42,836 bases of DNA from an uncultured Saprospiraceae bacterium (GTDB lineage: Bacteria; Bacteroidota; Bacteroidia; Chitinophagales; Saprospiraceae): NCBI GenBank assembly GCA_937927575.1, contig CALBEE010000033.1, positions 1-42,836 on the forward strand. The letters run 5' to 3'. The notes below the pieces were generated by a model. The model worked only from the letters and a program-made list of their open reading frames with translations, searched no databases and was not told where the DNA came from. Below, in pieces: positions 17,414 through 26,258 of the stretch. The position numbers and the translations under genes were made by a program. Position 1 is the first letter of the stretch. The number at the start of each line of letters is the position of its first letter.

Positions 17414-18367
17414 ATGGAAAAATTCCTCCCATTCTTACCCTTAGTGTTTTTGGGCATAGTAATAATATTCTCCGGTTTATTTACCGTAAAGCAACAGACC
17501 TATGCCCTCGTAGAGAGACTAGGTAAATTTCACTCTATTAAAGGCCCAGGGCTCCATTTCAAGATTCCATTTTTTGATAGGATCGCAGGAAGAGTCAATA
17601 TGAAAATCCAGCAACTAGATGTAATGGTGGAAACTAAGACATTTGATGATGTATTCGTTAAGACGAAGGTTTCCGTGCAGTTTATGATTCAACGTGATAC
17701 CGTCTATGATGCATTTTATAAGCTTGAGAGTCCATATGACCAGATTACATCTTATGTATTCGATGTGGTACGGGCAGAAGTACCTAAAATGAAATTAGAT
17801 GATGTATTCGTACGTAAAGATGATATTGCCATTGCAATCAAGAGAGAATTAGCAGATGCTATGAATAACTACGGATATGGTATTGTAAAGGCTTTGGTTA
17901 CTGATATCGATCCGGATATCGCAGTGAAAAACGCAATGAATCGTATCAACGCAGCCGAGCGTGAAAAGACAGCCGCAGAGTATGATGGTGAAGCGGAAAG
18001 AATCCGTATCGTCGCTAAGGCAAAAGCTGAAGCTGAAAGCAAAAGATTACAGGGTCAAGGTATTGCGGATCAACGTCGTGAGATCGCTAAGGGTCTAGAA
18101 GATAGTGTGGATATGCTTAATAAAGTAGGTATCAATTCTCAGGAGGCATCTGCCCTAATAGTAGTGACACAGCATTATGATACGCTTCAGAGTATGGGTG
18201 AAAACGTGAATAGTAATTTGATATTATTACCGAATAGCCCTACAGCAGGATCGGATATGCTTTCAGAAATGGTGACTTCTTTCACAGCATCTCAGCAGAT
18301 GGGTGAAGCGATGAAGAAAGGTCAAAAGAAAAAGGAAACTTTGGAGTTGAGAGAAGGAAGAAGCTAG
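17414..18367 (+). CDS. SPFH/band-7 (stomatin-like) membrane protein
   Basis: 317 residues. One N-terminal membrane helix (about 5-24) is followed by an SPFH domain (about 25-190): KQQTYALVERLGKF, GPGLHFKIPFFDRI and VKTKVSVQF. A charged helical region (AAEREKTAAEYDGEAERIRI, about 180-230) should form the oligomerising coiled coil. The order is that of stomatin and plant HIR-type proteins, which scaffold membrane microdomains and modulate proteases or channels. No NfeD-type partner lies beside it. A strong terminator follows and the gene appears to stand alone. Confidence 0.85.
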   Translation: MEKFLPFLPLVFLGIVIIFSGLFTVKQQTYALVERLGKFHSIKGPGLHFKIPFFDRIAGRVNMKIQQLDVMVETKTFDDVFVKTKVSVQFMIQRDTVYDAFYKLESPYDQITSYVFDVVRAEVPKMKLDDVFVRKDDIAIAIKRELADAMNNYGYGIVKALVTDIDPDIAVKNAMNRINAAEREKTAAEYDGEAERIRIVAKAKAEAESKRLQGQGIADQRREIAKGLEDSVDMLNKVGINSQEASALIVVTQHYDTLQSMGENVNSNLILLPNSPTAGSDMLSEMVTSFTASQQMGEAMKKGQKKKETLELREGRS

Positions 18368-18399
18368 ATTTTCGCCTCTTACGTGAGATCAAAATAAAG

Positions 18400-18440
18400 A
18401 GCCGGATTTGAGTTGGTAACAATTCAGGTTCGGCTTTTTT
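18400..18440 (+). terminator. Intrinsic terminator of the SPFH gene
   Basis: A 13-base stem with several G-U pairs (18400-18412 with 18423-18435), a 10-base loop and a run of six T. Confidence 0.8.
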
Positions 18441-18463
18441 GGTATTGGTTGCTTAAATACTAA

Positions 18464-18519
18464 AATCCAAATTCCAAAATTCCAAATTCCAAATACCAAA
18501 TACCAAATTCTAAATACCA
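18464..18519. repeat. Short tandem repeat of CCAAAT-type units
   Basis: Units of 8-10 bases (variants of CCAAATTC and CCAAATAC) follow each other about six times. It lies just after a terminator and outside any gene. It may expand and contract by slippage. Confidence 0.7.
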
Positions 18520-18659
18520 CCTAACAATTCCTACTTCTCCAATCTCATTTCAATAAGTCACATACTTTTATCGAGTTTTTCGCTTCATTGGTAGAGAAAC
18601 CTAGTAAACACGGTGCTTTCATTCTATATTAGTAATATCAATTGAAAGCAAAAGATAAT

Positions 18660-18978
18660 CGTTAGAGGTGGCTCAGTCGCCTCAGCGAAGATCAGAAAAG
18701 ATCAAATGAAGATAGTCGTAATCGGAGGCTCAGTCGCCGAGAATGGAAGTCGTATCATGATAATCGATATTGGAGACTCAGTAGCCGAAATCGAAGATCA
18801 ACATGAAAACCCAACAATGCATATCGCTAACCCCAATTTGCATTAAAGATAGGCGACTGTGGCTGCTCTGTGGCCGTAGTTGAGGATCAAAACAAAACAT
18901 GGAAGTAGTAAACGACTACAACCAACAAAGATAAATTAGCCGAATTTGGACGCTCTGCGGTCGAGTTTGGCTTTTTTC
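18660..18978 (+). ncRNA. Candidate multi-hairpin RNA with shared CTCAG/CTCTG loops
   Basis: Five consecutive hairpins read on the plus strand: 18665-18683 (GAGGTGG/TCGCCTC, loop CTCAG), 18722-18740 (loop CTCAG), about 18770-18788 (weaker, loop CTCAG), 18856-18880 (8-base stem, loop containing CTCTG) and 18938-18972 (terminator stem, tip containing CTCTG). The last ends in a T-run at 18972-18977. Spacers share words such as GAAGATCA and GTCGTA. No gene frame covers the region, and it begins after the SPFH terminator, so a separate transcript is plausible. No promoter was identified. It could instead be decayed genomic repeat DNA. Confidence 0.4.
18938..18977 (+). terminator. Intrinsic terminator ahead of the M15-like gene
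   Basis: A 10-base stem with G-U pairs (18938-18947 with 18963-18972), a structured tip and six T. It lies 28 bases before the next gene's ATG, so it must end a transcript from the upstream non-coding region. Confidence 0.75.
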
Positions 18979-19005
18979 TTTTATACATTACCTTAGTTGC
19001 ACTTT

Positions 19006-19653
19006 ATGCATTGGATTATATATCACATCATCAAACTCATCCTTATATTAACCTTACCATTTATTGTATTGGTGAGAGGGTCTGTGTATATCCATCAAAA
19101 TTATGATCCTGGTGCTAGATTGTCTATAATCGCAGGAGTAGCTATTACGGCTGTATTGCTATTCATCTATATTGTAGTACTTCATAGTAAGGTTTCGGGT
19201 AAAGTCAGTGGGTCTAAGTCTATAAAGAGTAAGGCTGTAGTTTCATTGCTCTTAGTGGTTGGATTCGCTATTCATAGTCTCTATTTTATATCTGGAACAA
19301 ATTTTAAAAATCCTGAACTCAAGACAGAGATTAGAACGCTAAATCCAATATTAAGATTGGCCGTCGGCACGCTAGTAATGGTAGACAGAGAAGCAGTAAT
19401 TACAGATGCTAATAGAGTACCTGAAGATTATCGAAAGATGGGACTTAAGACGAATAAGTCATCACTACATTATAAGCAGGAAGATGGATATGCTTATGCG
19501 ATTGACCTGAGGGTCCGAGGCAAGAACGAATTACGGAATAAGCTCACTCAATGGTATTTTGATTGGATGGGTTTTAATACATTAAGACACGGTGGTACAG
19601 CTGACCACCTTCATGTAAGTTTGCCTTGCCATTATCGCAAAGGAAGTATTTAG
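19006..19653 (+). CDS. Membrane protein with M15-like C-terminal domain
   Basis: 215 residues from the ATG at 19006; a TTG at 18997 would add three residues. Three hydrophobic stretches (about 5-20, 34-58 and 78-95) anchor the protein. The C-terminal 90 residues contain SSLHYKQEDGYAYAIDLRV and, near the end, GGTADHLHVSLP. The His...Asp...HxH order resembles the zinc ligands of M15 D-Ala-D-Ala peptidases or endolysins, although the first His-Asp spacing (12) is wider than the usual 7, so the assignment is tentative. If it is an enzyme it would act on peptidoglycan outside the membrane. A terminator lies just upstream, so it needs its own promoter. Confidence 0.5.
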   Translation: MHWIIYHIIKLILILTLPFIVLVRGSVYIHQNYDPGARLSIIAGVAITAVLLFIYIVVLHSKVSGKVSGSKSIKSKAVVSLLLVVGFAIHSLYFISGTNFKNPELKTEIRTLNPILRLAVGTLVMVDREAVITDANRVPEDYRKMGLKTNKSSLHYKQEDGYAYAIDLRVRGKNELRNKLTQWYFDWMGFNTLRHGGTADHLHVSLPCHYRKGSI

Positions 19654-19818
19654 ATTTGGGATAGCGTCATTTTGAATATCAAGTTCTAATGACGAATTGT
19701 GCAGTAGATTTAATCTTAGACTTCGATAGGCTTTCAAATTTTAATGTTTCTGATTTACGTATTCTACGAGTATTATGACTAAATTATAGCTCCATTAATA
19801 CTTGTTAAATAATTGCCC

Positions 19819-21617
19819 ATGAGAATTAGATCTATTTTTGATAGAAGGATATTGATGATCGCTATAAGCTGGTTTTTGACTTCTTCTCTTTCCATAGCGC
19901 AGAATGCTGGAGATAATATTTTTGATAATTCTTATTTGCACCAGATTAAAATTTCTACATCCACACCCTTTGAATCTTTGGAGTTTGGTGGTGATTATTT
20001 TCTCGCCGATATAGAAATCGATGGTGTTAGTATAGATAGTGTAGCGATTAAACCGAAAGGATTTATATCAATTTTAGTGAGCGATCAAACGCCTTTGAGA
20101 ATTGATTTTAATAGATATATAGATAATTTGGAGTACGATGGAATAAAAAAAATAAACCTTAGTAATAACTTGGATGATGAGTATCTGCAAAGAGAAAACC
20201 TTGCCTATTTGCTTGACAGAAGAGCAGGTTACGCAGGTCCAAGAACAGCTTTCGCTGAGGTAATTTATAATGATGTATTTGTGGGCTTATATGGCTTAGG
20301 AGAACATGTGGATAAGACCTTTTTGTCTCATTATTTTGCTGATGACAAAGGAGATTTGTATAAAGGAACTATTGACCCTATAGAGTTTGATGTCGATGTC
20401 AAAAGAGGAACGATAGACAATTATAGCGAATATATTAATTCAGCAAATGCATCGAATTTTTCGGAATATGTACATTTCCGAAATTATTTAAAGTATATGG
20501 CGCTTCAGATGCTTATTAGTGATTGGGATCCTATCCTTACGATAGGCATAATTATTATATCTATCATGAACCCAAAAGCGATCTCCTAAATTTTATTCCT
20601 TGGGATCATAATTTTGCTTTCAGTGAGTCTTTTGGTCAAGCAGAAGACCTCTATCCGAAATTGGATTTGGATATAATTCTTTTTGATCAAGACAATAGAG
20701 AATTGTATCATCAAACGATGTGCGAGTTACTAGAATATCTTTTGGATGAAGCGTATTTGAATCAAATAATTGATAGTAATTATACGCTACTTTCATCTAA
20801 TAATTATGGCGTTCCAGTGCAAGTGCCTACCTCATTAAAAAATTTCATTCAAGATAGGAAAGAGGAGATACGTAATCTACTAATGGTTCAAAATGTAATT
20901 TGCGAATCATTATCTTATCCTTATGAAATAGGTGATCTAGTTATCAATGAATTTGTTGCATTTAGTGATGAACAAGGCGGAGTACAGGAGCCCAATGGAG
21001 GTACACCTGATTGGATAGAACTTTATAATAATTCAGATCAGGAAATAGAGATCAATGAAAATTTTTATTTAAGCGACGATAAAGACTTTCTCAAAAAATG
21101 GTATTTCCCTACTTCAGTTACGATTCCTGCTAATAGTTATGTGACTGTATGGGCAGATCGAGATGTTCATCAAGATGGCTTACATTCCAATTTTAAAATT
21201 GAGAAGAATGGAGGAGATTTATTTTTAGTATATGAAGATTTGACCGTACTCGATCAAATAACTTATCCCCAACAAGAATTAAATCAGGCGTTCGCTAGAA
21301 TTCCTAATGGCAGCGGTGAATTTGTTATTCAAGAGCATACTTTTGCTTCAGATAATGAGGTGCCTCTTTCGGTTGGTAATCAATTATCGAATAGTGATAT
21401 AAGCTTATATCCTAATCCTAATATTGGACAATTCTTTATAGAGTCAAAAATGCCAATAGAAAGACTTGAAATATATAATAGCATTGGTCAGCAACAAGCG
21501 CAATGGATCAATCCTAGCTTTCCAGTAGATATTACGAAATTAAAGTCTGGAGTCTACTTTGCAAAAGCAATTATGGGAATTGATCAATCCTATATATTAT
21601 CATTCAGTAAAAAATAG
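19819..21617 (+). pseudogene. CotH-family secreted protein with lamin-tail and T9SS domains, frameshifted
   Basis: Two overlapping frames make one protein of about 600 residues. The first (from ATG 19819) has a signal peptide ending SIAQ and the start of a CotH kinase-like domain (GLYGLGEHVDKTFL). It loses the family pattern after ISDWD, at about 20527-20532. The second frame continues it with SYPYDRHNYYIYHEP and IPWDHNFAFS, which are CotH hallmarks. Next come a lamin-tail domain (LVINEFVAFSDEQ, then DWIELYNNSD) and a type A T9SS sorting domain (SLYPNPNIGQFFIES...GVYFAKAI). One missing base near 20530 explains the break. There is no slippery heptamer, so a mutation or sequencing error is likelier than programmed frameshifting. 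The rest of the second frame is free of stops. Confidence 0.75.
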
Positions 21618-21624
21618 TATTGAT

Positions 21625-21656
21625 ATCTATAGGCTTAAATATGAATGCCTATAGAT
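21625..21656 (+). terminator. Hairpin after the CotH gene
   Basis: A 10-base perfect stem (21625-21634 with 21647-21656) with a 12-base loop, 8 bases after the stop codon. The T-run is short (TTAT), so terminator strength is uncertain. Confidence 0.55.
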
Positions 21657-21807
21657 TTATGTAATTCTTAGTGAAGGCTATCGTAGTATTTTTAGACTAA
21701 AATCGAGTAATGCTTTCGAAAGTTTATGCTATTGCGTATTGAAAATTATAAGTACACTTTACAAAATATTGCTATATTAGGACATTGATAATAAGAATCT
21801 CCTAAAA

Positions 21808-22836
21808 ATGGAAAAAGCTCCACAAAAAGAATTTTTCGAAATCATTAAAAGGCAATTGCCTACAGGTGCTTCTCTTGTAAGCGGAGTAGCGAAAACGCTC
21901 AATATGAGCGAATCCGGTGCTTATAAAAAAGTGACTAATATCTCTAAGCTAAGTTTTGAAGAGGTGATACTGCTATGCAAAAAGTATGGCGTCTCTTTTG
22001 ATAGCTTTACTAGTGATGCAGACAAGTCTCTGTCTCCCTATTTTTTCTACTCAGATACTATAAGATATGAACCGAGATCATATCATGAATTTTTAGCTGG
22101 GTTTCTAGAGAGTTCGCAAATGCTTGATCGCACCAGAGAAAACTACCGTGTTAGCACCTTTGCTAATGAAGTGCCCATGATGCATTATTTGCAATTTCCA
22201 TTTTTGCTCTATTTCAAATTATTCGCTTGGAATCGCACTAATTGGAAGATCAAGCAATATGGGAGAGATTACAATCAATCTCATTACTTTGATGATGTAG
22301 AATTAACACGGACAGTGCGCAAATTGCAGGAGCATTATGATAGTTATGATAGTATTGATATTTGGAATAAGCAAATATTTACCAATACATTACAACAACT
22401 TAGTTATTATATCAAAGCAGGTGTTTTTCAGAAAGAGGAAGAAATTTATGCCGTATTTAACGACATTAAAAAACTCTATAGACATTTAAAAGACGTTTCG
22501 GAAAAGGGAAAGAAAATATCATTTTCTAGCGGACAGCAAAAAAGTGATATGACTATCTATTTGAATGAAGTAGTTATTAGTTCTGAGATTATCTATGTTA
22601 CCAAAGACGATTACCGAATAGTATATCACGCATATGATACACCCAATTATATAAGATCTGATGATCCAAGAGTGTGTGATCATATGGAAGGATGGCTAGA
22701 AAAAGTAACTAACCAATCCATTCTGATAAGTGGCCAAGGAGAAAGAGAAAGAGATAGAACATTTAAAGCCTTTGGCAATGAATTAGATCAGTACAGTGAA
22801 AAGTTGGATGCTTTTGTGAAAGCCTATTACACTTAA
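21808..22836 (+). CDS. HTH-containing regulator-like protein, Bacteroidota family
   Basis: 342 residues. The N-terminal 65 residues form a helix-turn-helix resembling Xre/BetR types: SLVSGVAKTLNMSESGAYKK, then LSFEEVILLCKKYGVSFDSF. The remaining 275 residues are helical with aromatic-rich segments (MMHYLQFPFLLYFKLFAW), then a C-terminal alpha/beta part; no ligand or catalytic motif was recognised. From memory, this arrangement is seen in several uncharacterised Bacteroidota proteins. It may regulate the neighbouring CotH or secreted genes, but no operator was found. The next gene starts 35 bases downstream and may be cotranscribed. Confidence 0.6.
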   Translation: MEKAPQKEFFEIIKRQLPTGASLVSGVAKTLNMSESGAYKKVTNISKLSFEEVILLCKKYGVSFDSFTSDADKSLSPYFFYSDTIRYEPRSYHEFLAGFLESSQMLDRTRENYRVSTFANEVPMMHYLQFPFLLYFKLFAWNRTNWKIKQYGRDYNQSHYFDDVELTRTVRKLQEHYDSYDSIDIWNKQIFTNTLQQLSYYIKAGVFQKEEEIYAVFNDIKKLYRHLKDVSEKGKKISFSSGQQKSDMTIYLNEVVISSEIIYVTKDDYRIVYHAYDTPNYIRSDDPRVCDHMEGWLEKVTNQSILISGQGERERDRTFKAFGNELDQYSEKLDAFVKAYYT

Positions 22837-22871
22837 TTTTATAGCCAGGAAGATTTAATTATTCATTGACT

Positions 22872-23399
22872 ATGCAAAATATAAGATTTCTAATTTTGAT
22901 TTTTTATGTAAGCTTACATGCTATTCAAGGACAGAATATTTCTGAATTGGACGAGATGAAGCAAAAATCAAATGAGTTTACTAAAATCGTAATGAGCGAA
23001 GGTGCTTCTTTACACGATAAACTTCCGATGGATTTGGTTCCAATGAATATTTATGATTTTCAGCTAACAGGAGAAGATAGTTTGACAATGGTAAGAATCA
23101 ATGCAAAGTTTAAAGAATACTATGATTATCTATTAGATTATCAAAGTCGTAATGGATTTTCTACTCACCAACTTTCAACTTTGTTTATTGATAGTGCTAA
23201 AGATGCTCTTGACGGAGAAAGTATGTCATGTTTTGATGAATGGTATAAAAGAGATGTCCACACGATCTCTATGACACTAGCTTGTTATGAGTCAGAAATA
23301 GAAAGCATAAAAGAAGCATGCACTTCACGTAGTATTCAATATACTATAATAAATAATGCCAGTGTTGCAGAATGTATAAAGCTGAGAGGCAGTAAATAA
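22872..23399 (+). CDS. Small exported protein of unknown function
   Basis: 175 residues from the ATG at 22872. Residues 1-21 form a signal peptide (FLILIFYVSLHAIQGQ). The mature part is helical and acidic, with Cys in MSCFDEW, TLACYES, EACTSRS and AECIKL, consistent with disulfides in the periplasm or outside. I do not recognise the family. It lies 35 bases after the HTH gene and converges on the TonB-type barrel gene with a 4-base gap. Confidence 0.55.
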   Translation: MQNIRFLILIFYVSLHAIQGQNISELDEMKQKSNEFTKIVMSEGASLHDKLPMDLVPMNIYDFQLTGEDSLTMVRINAKFKEYYDYLLDYQSRNGFSTHQLSTLFIDSAKDALDGESMSCFDEWYKRDVHTISMTLACYESEIESIKEACTSRSIQYTIINNASVAECIKLRGSK

Positions 23400-23403
23400 T
23401 CAA

Positions 23404-26199
23404 CTAGCCTCTACGCATAAATACTTTAGGTTTATTACCTCCAGCGACTTCACCACCCGCGCTGGTAAAGCTGTATAAGAAACTAGCCATAAAATATCTA
23501 CCTAAAGTGTTGATGTTTTCATTTTGGACATAGTTTTCATTACTAATTCTATTGATGCTTTGATTCTGGTTTAATAGATCATAAGCCGAAATTCTAAACT
23601 CTCCCTTGTCGCCATCCAAAAAATATTTACTAATACTTGCTGTCCAGATAGGAATGGTTTCTTCAGGAGAGAAATTCTGTTCGGAGTAATGTCTGATATC
23701 AAGATCACTTGCAAAAGACCAGCTCTTGATGGCATCTAATCTTGTTCCGATTTTATAAGAATGATTTAGAAAACTTAAATTTTGCTCCGGATTTTCTGAA
23801 TAAGTATTCGTATTATATGTCCATCTCGCGGTACCACTTATGGAGTAGTTGTCCTTATTTCGATTTTCGAGAGTAAATCCAGCGGAAGTATTATATCTGT
23901 TGACATCATTCTTCGTCGTATTAATAAATTGTATCGAATTCTGATAAGTGTTACTTGTAAATAATTTGAGTTTCGTTCCGAGAGATCTTAATGGTCTAGA
24001 ATACGTTAAGTTGGTTCTTACTGTTAGATCATCAGAAACATTAATAGGTGAAGTACGTTGCACGAGATTTTCATCTATAGAAGTTTGATTGATGATATTA
24101 TTTCTAGAATAGTTAATAGTCATAAAGGCAAACAAGCTGGAGAAGTTAAACTGATCCCATTTGATATAATTCAACCTTAGGTTGTGCCTATATTCTACTT
24201 CTAAATCAGGATTACCAATATATAGATTTAGTGGATCGGTTACATCTAGTACAGGTTGTAATTGCTCTAGAGTGGGTTGATTGATACTCGTATTATATCT
24301 AATTGAGAAATTATGTCCTCTATCTATTTCATAACGATATCGCGCAGTGGGTAATATCGCTAGGTTACTATTATCTATTGGAGTTTCAATATTAAATATC
24401 TCGCCATCCAATTGTGATTGTTGTAAGTAGGTTCCTAATGTAAGCGAACTATTGTCACCTTCCATCTGCCAAGACAGACCGTATCGATTGTAGGAATAGT
24501 CTCTTGTATATCTCGTAGATAGTTGTGTGTTGAAGAGGCGTTCTAGATTTTCTATATCATACACATCCGTGGCTACATCATTACTTGTATTACTTCTACG
24601 GAAGCTATAATCTAAAAATTGTCGATTGCCAATGGGTTGTGTCAAAGTGGCATCAATTCTATATGCGTTTTCATCATCAGATTCTAATTGCTCTTGTAAT
24701 AATATTTGCCGTAGATCCATCGAAGGATCGGATGGAGCAAAGTCATTGTCAGAATTTAGGTCCCCATTTACATCATTATCTGTTGTATTCAATGTGCCTT
24801 CAAGTGTAACGACCCAAGGCATGCTATTGCCTAATCTTTTGCGATAAAGTAATGAACCAGAAGGTGTAATTTGATCGGCTTGACTTTGGTAATTTGTATT
24901 TCCTGTATTGGCTAATGCTCCTCCTGCATTGATGTTTTCACTAAGTTCGTTACTTCTAAGAATACCATCATTGATTTTTAAAGAAGACTGTAGTCTAATA
25001 TCTTGTGTTGAGTCTATTTCTTGTTTTACGCTCAAGTTGATTGTGTGACTTTTATTTTCACTATTTTGAAATAGTATGTCATTAGTAAAAAAACTTCTAC
25101 TTTCACTGATGAACGTTTCTCTGGTGGTTTGACTGGCAACATCACTTACTATGTCATTGAAAAAATAGCTTAGATTTACTTCTGTTTTCGAACTTAAGTC
25201 ATAATTGAAATTGATACCTCCAGCACCAGTATCTACATATCCATCACTAAGTCCTTGATTAAGACTAATGCCACTATTTCCTTGTCGACCACCTCTTCTA
25301 CCAATATTTCCCATACTACTCATAAAACTAAAGTAGTCGCCAGTTGAAAATCCTTGTTCATTGATATTATTCAAATTTCCAATGATGGACAATTGAGATT
25401 TTTTTGAAAATCGATTTAGATTCCCACGTAGTTTATACCTAGTTTCTTCGGTACCATTTTCATATCCACCTCCAATTTCAGTATTGCCAAAAAATCCTTT
25501 TTTATAATTTTCTTTAAGCTCAAGATTCATGGTTTTAGTTCGTTCTCCATCATCTACTCCTGAAAACTCAGCACGATCAGATTTTTTATCAAAAAATTCA
25601 ACCTTGTCAATTGCCTTTGCAGGAAGATTTTTGGTGGCTATAGTGGGATCATTCCCAAAAAAATCTTTGCCATCTACAGTGACTTTTTCTACTTGCTCTC
25701 CTTGAGCGACGATAGTGCCATCATCTTCTACTTCTACGCCTGGCATTTGCCTTAGTAAATCTTCTACTACGTCATTGGGTTGCGTCTTAAAAGCATTAGC
25801 ATTATATACAATAGTGTCTTTTTTAACTTCTATGGGAGTAGTTTCTCCCTTAACTACCACTTCTTCTATTTGGTTAGAGGCTGGCTTGAGCTTGATTCTA
25901 TTTACATCAATTTCTTTTAGTGAACCGTCAATACTCACTTTCTCGCTGTATTGCTCATATCCCAAAAAGCTAATTTGTAATTGATATTCACCTTCATTGA
26001 GGTCCCTTACTATGAATTTTCCATTTCCACCGGATAAAGCAAACCCAGCCATTGTACTGTCTATTTGTGATAGAATTACAATGGTAGCACTTTGTAGTTC
26101 TTCCTCATTTTCGTCCATGACCACACCTTGAATAGAGTATGATTGAGCGAAAGTAAAGAATGGAGCAAGCGCTAATAAAATAGCAAATAGGGTTTTCAT
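23404..26199 (-). CDS. TonB-type outer-membrane barrel with carboxypeptidase-regulatory-like domain
   Basis: 931 residues from the ATG at 26199. A signal peptide (1-19, ending TFAQ) is followed by a CarboxypepD_reg-like beta sandwich (about 20-105), then a plug-like region (VVEDLLRQMPGVEVEDDGTI, VEKVTVDGKDFFGND) and a large barrel. The layout fits the OMP_b-brl_3 'outer membrane beta-barrel family' of Bacteroidota, related to TonB-dependent receptors. The frame is open 52 codons further upstream, but that part overlaps the GLPGLI gene and lacks a signal peptide, so the internal ATG is preferred. In this phylum such barrels often pair with GLPGLI genes; the transported ligand is unknown. Confidence 0.8.
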   Translation of the reverse strand: MKTLFAILLALAPFFTFAQSYSIQGVVMDENEEELQSATIVILSQIDSTMAGFALSGGNGKFIVRDLNEGEYQLQISFLGYEQYSEKVSIDGSLKEIDVNRIKLKPASNQIEEVVVKGETTPIEVKKDTIVYNANAFKTQPNDVVEDLLRQMPGVEVEDDGTIVAQGEQVEKVTVDGKDFFGNDPTIATKNLPAKAIDKVEFFDKKSDRAEFSGVDDGERTKTMNLELKENYKKGFFGNTEIGGGYENGTEETRYKLRGNLNRFSKKSQLSIIGNLNNINEQGFSTGDYFSFMSSMGNIGRRGGRQGNSGISLNQGLSDGYVDTGAGGINFNYDLSSKTEVNLSYFFNDIVSDVASQTTRETFISESRSFFTNDILFQNSENKSHTINLSVKQEIDSTQDIRLQSSLKINDGILRSNELSENINAGGALANTGNTNYQSQADQITPSGSLLYRKRLGNSMPWVVTLEGTLNTTDNDVNGDLNSDNDFAPSDPSMDLRQILLQEQLESDDENAYRIDATLTQPIGNRQFLDYSFRRSNTSNDVATDVYDIENLERLFNTQLSTRYTRDYSYNRYGLSWQMEGDNSSLTLGTYLQQSQLDGEIFNIETPIDNSNLAILPTARYRYEIDRGHNFSIRYNTSINQPTLEQLQPVLDVTDPLNLYIGNPDLEVEYRHNLRLNYIKWDQFNFSSLFAFMTINYSRNNIINQTSIDENLVQRTSPINVSDDLTVRTNLTYSRPLRSLGTKLKLFTSNTYQNSIQFINTTKNDVNRYNTSAGFTLENRNKDNYSISGTARWTYNTNTYSENPEQNLSFLNHSYKIGTRLDAIKSWSFASDLDIRHYSEQNFSPEETIPIWTASISKYFLDGDKGEFRISAYDLLNQNQSINRISNENYVQNENINTLGRYFMASFLYSFTSAGGEVAGGNKPKVFMRRG

Positions 26200-26230
26200 G
26201 ATATTGATCTTAGTTGAGATTGGATGATTA

Positions 26231-26238
26231 CAAAGGTA
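26231..26238 (-). promoter_or_regulatory. Putative -7 element for the TonB-type barrel gene
   Basis: The minus strand reads TACCTTTG, an exact TAnnTTTG match 31 bases upstream of the ATG at 26199, in the 59-base gap after the GLPGLI gene. The -33 box is not clear. It would allow expression apart from the GLPGLI gene. Confidence 0.35.
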
Positions 26239-26258
26239 TTGGACGATATTAATTTTGA

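Noticed and set aside
17146-17526. 126-residue plus-strand frame
   Set aside because: It overlaps the well-supported SPFH gene in a different frame and has no recognisable domain or signal.
20520-20535. Programmed -1 ribosomal frameshift
   Set aside because: No slippery X XXY YYZ heptamer or downstream stem was seen at the break; mutation or sequencing error is simpler.
20523-21617. Second CotH frame as an independent gene starting at TTG
   Set aside because: It begins in the middle of the CotH domain and lacks a signal peptide although it ends in a T9SS sorting domain; it is the continuation of the upstream frame.
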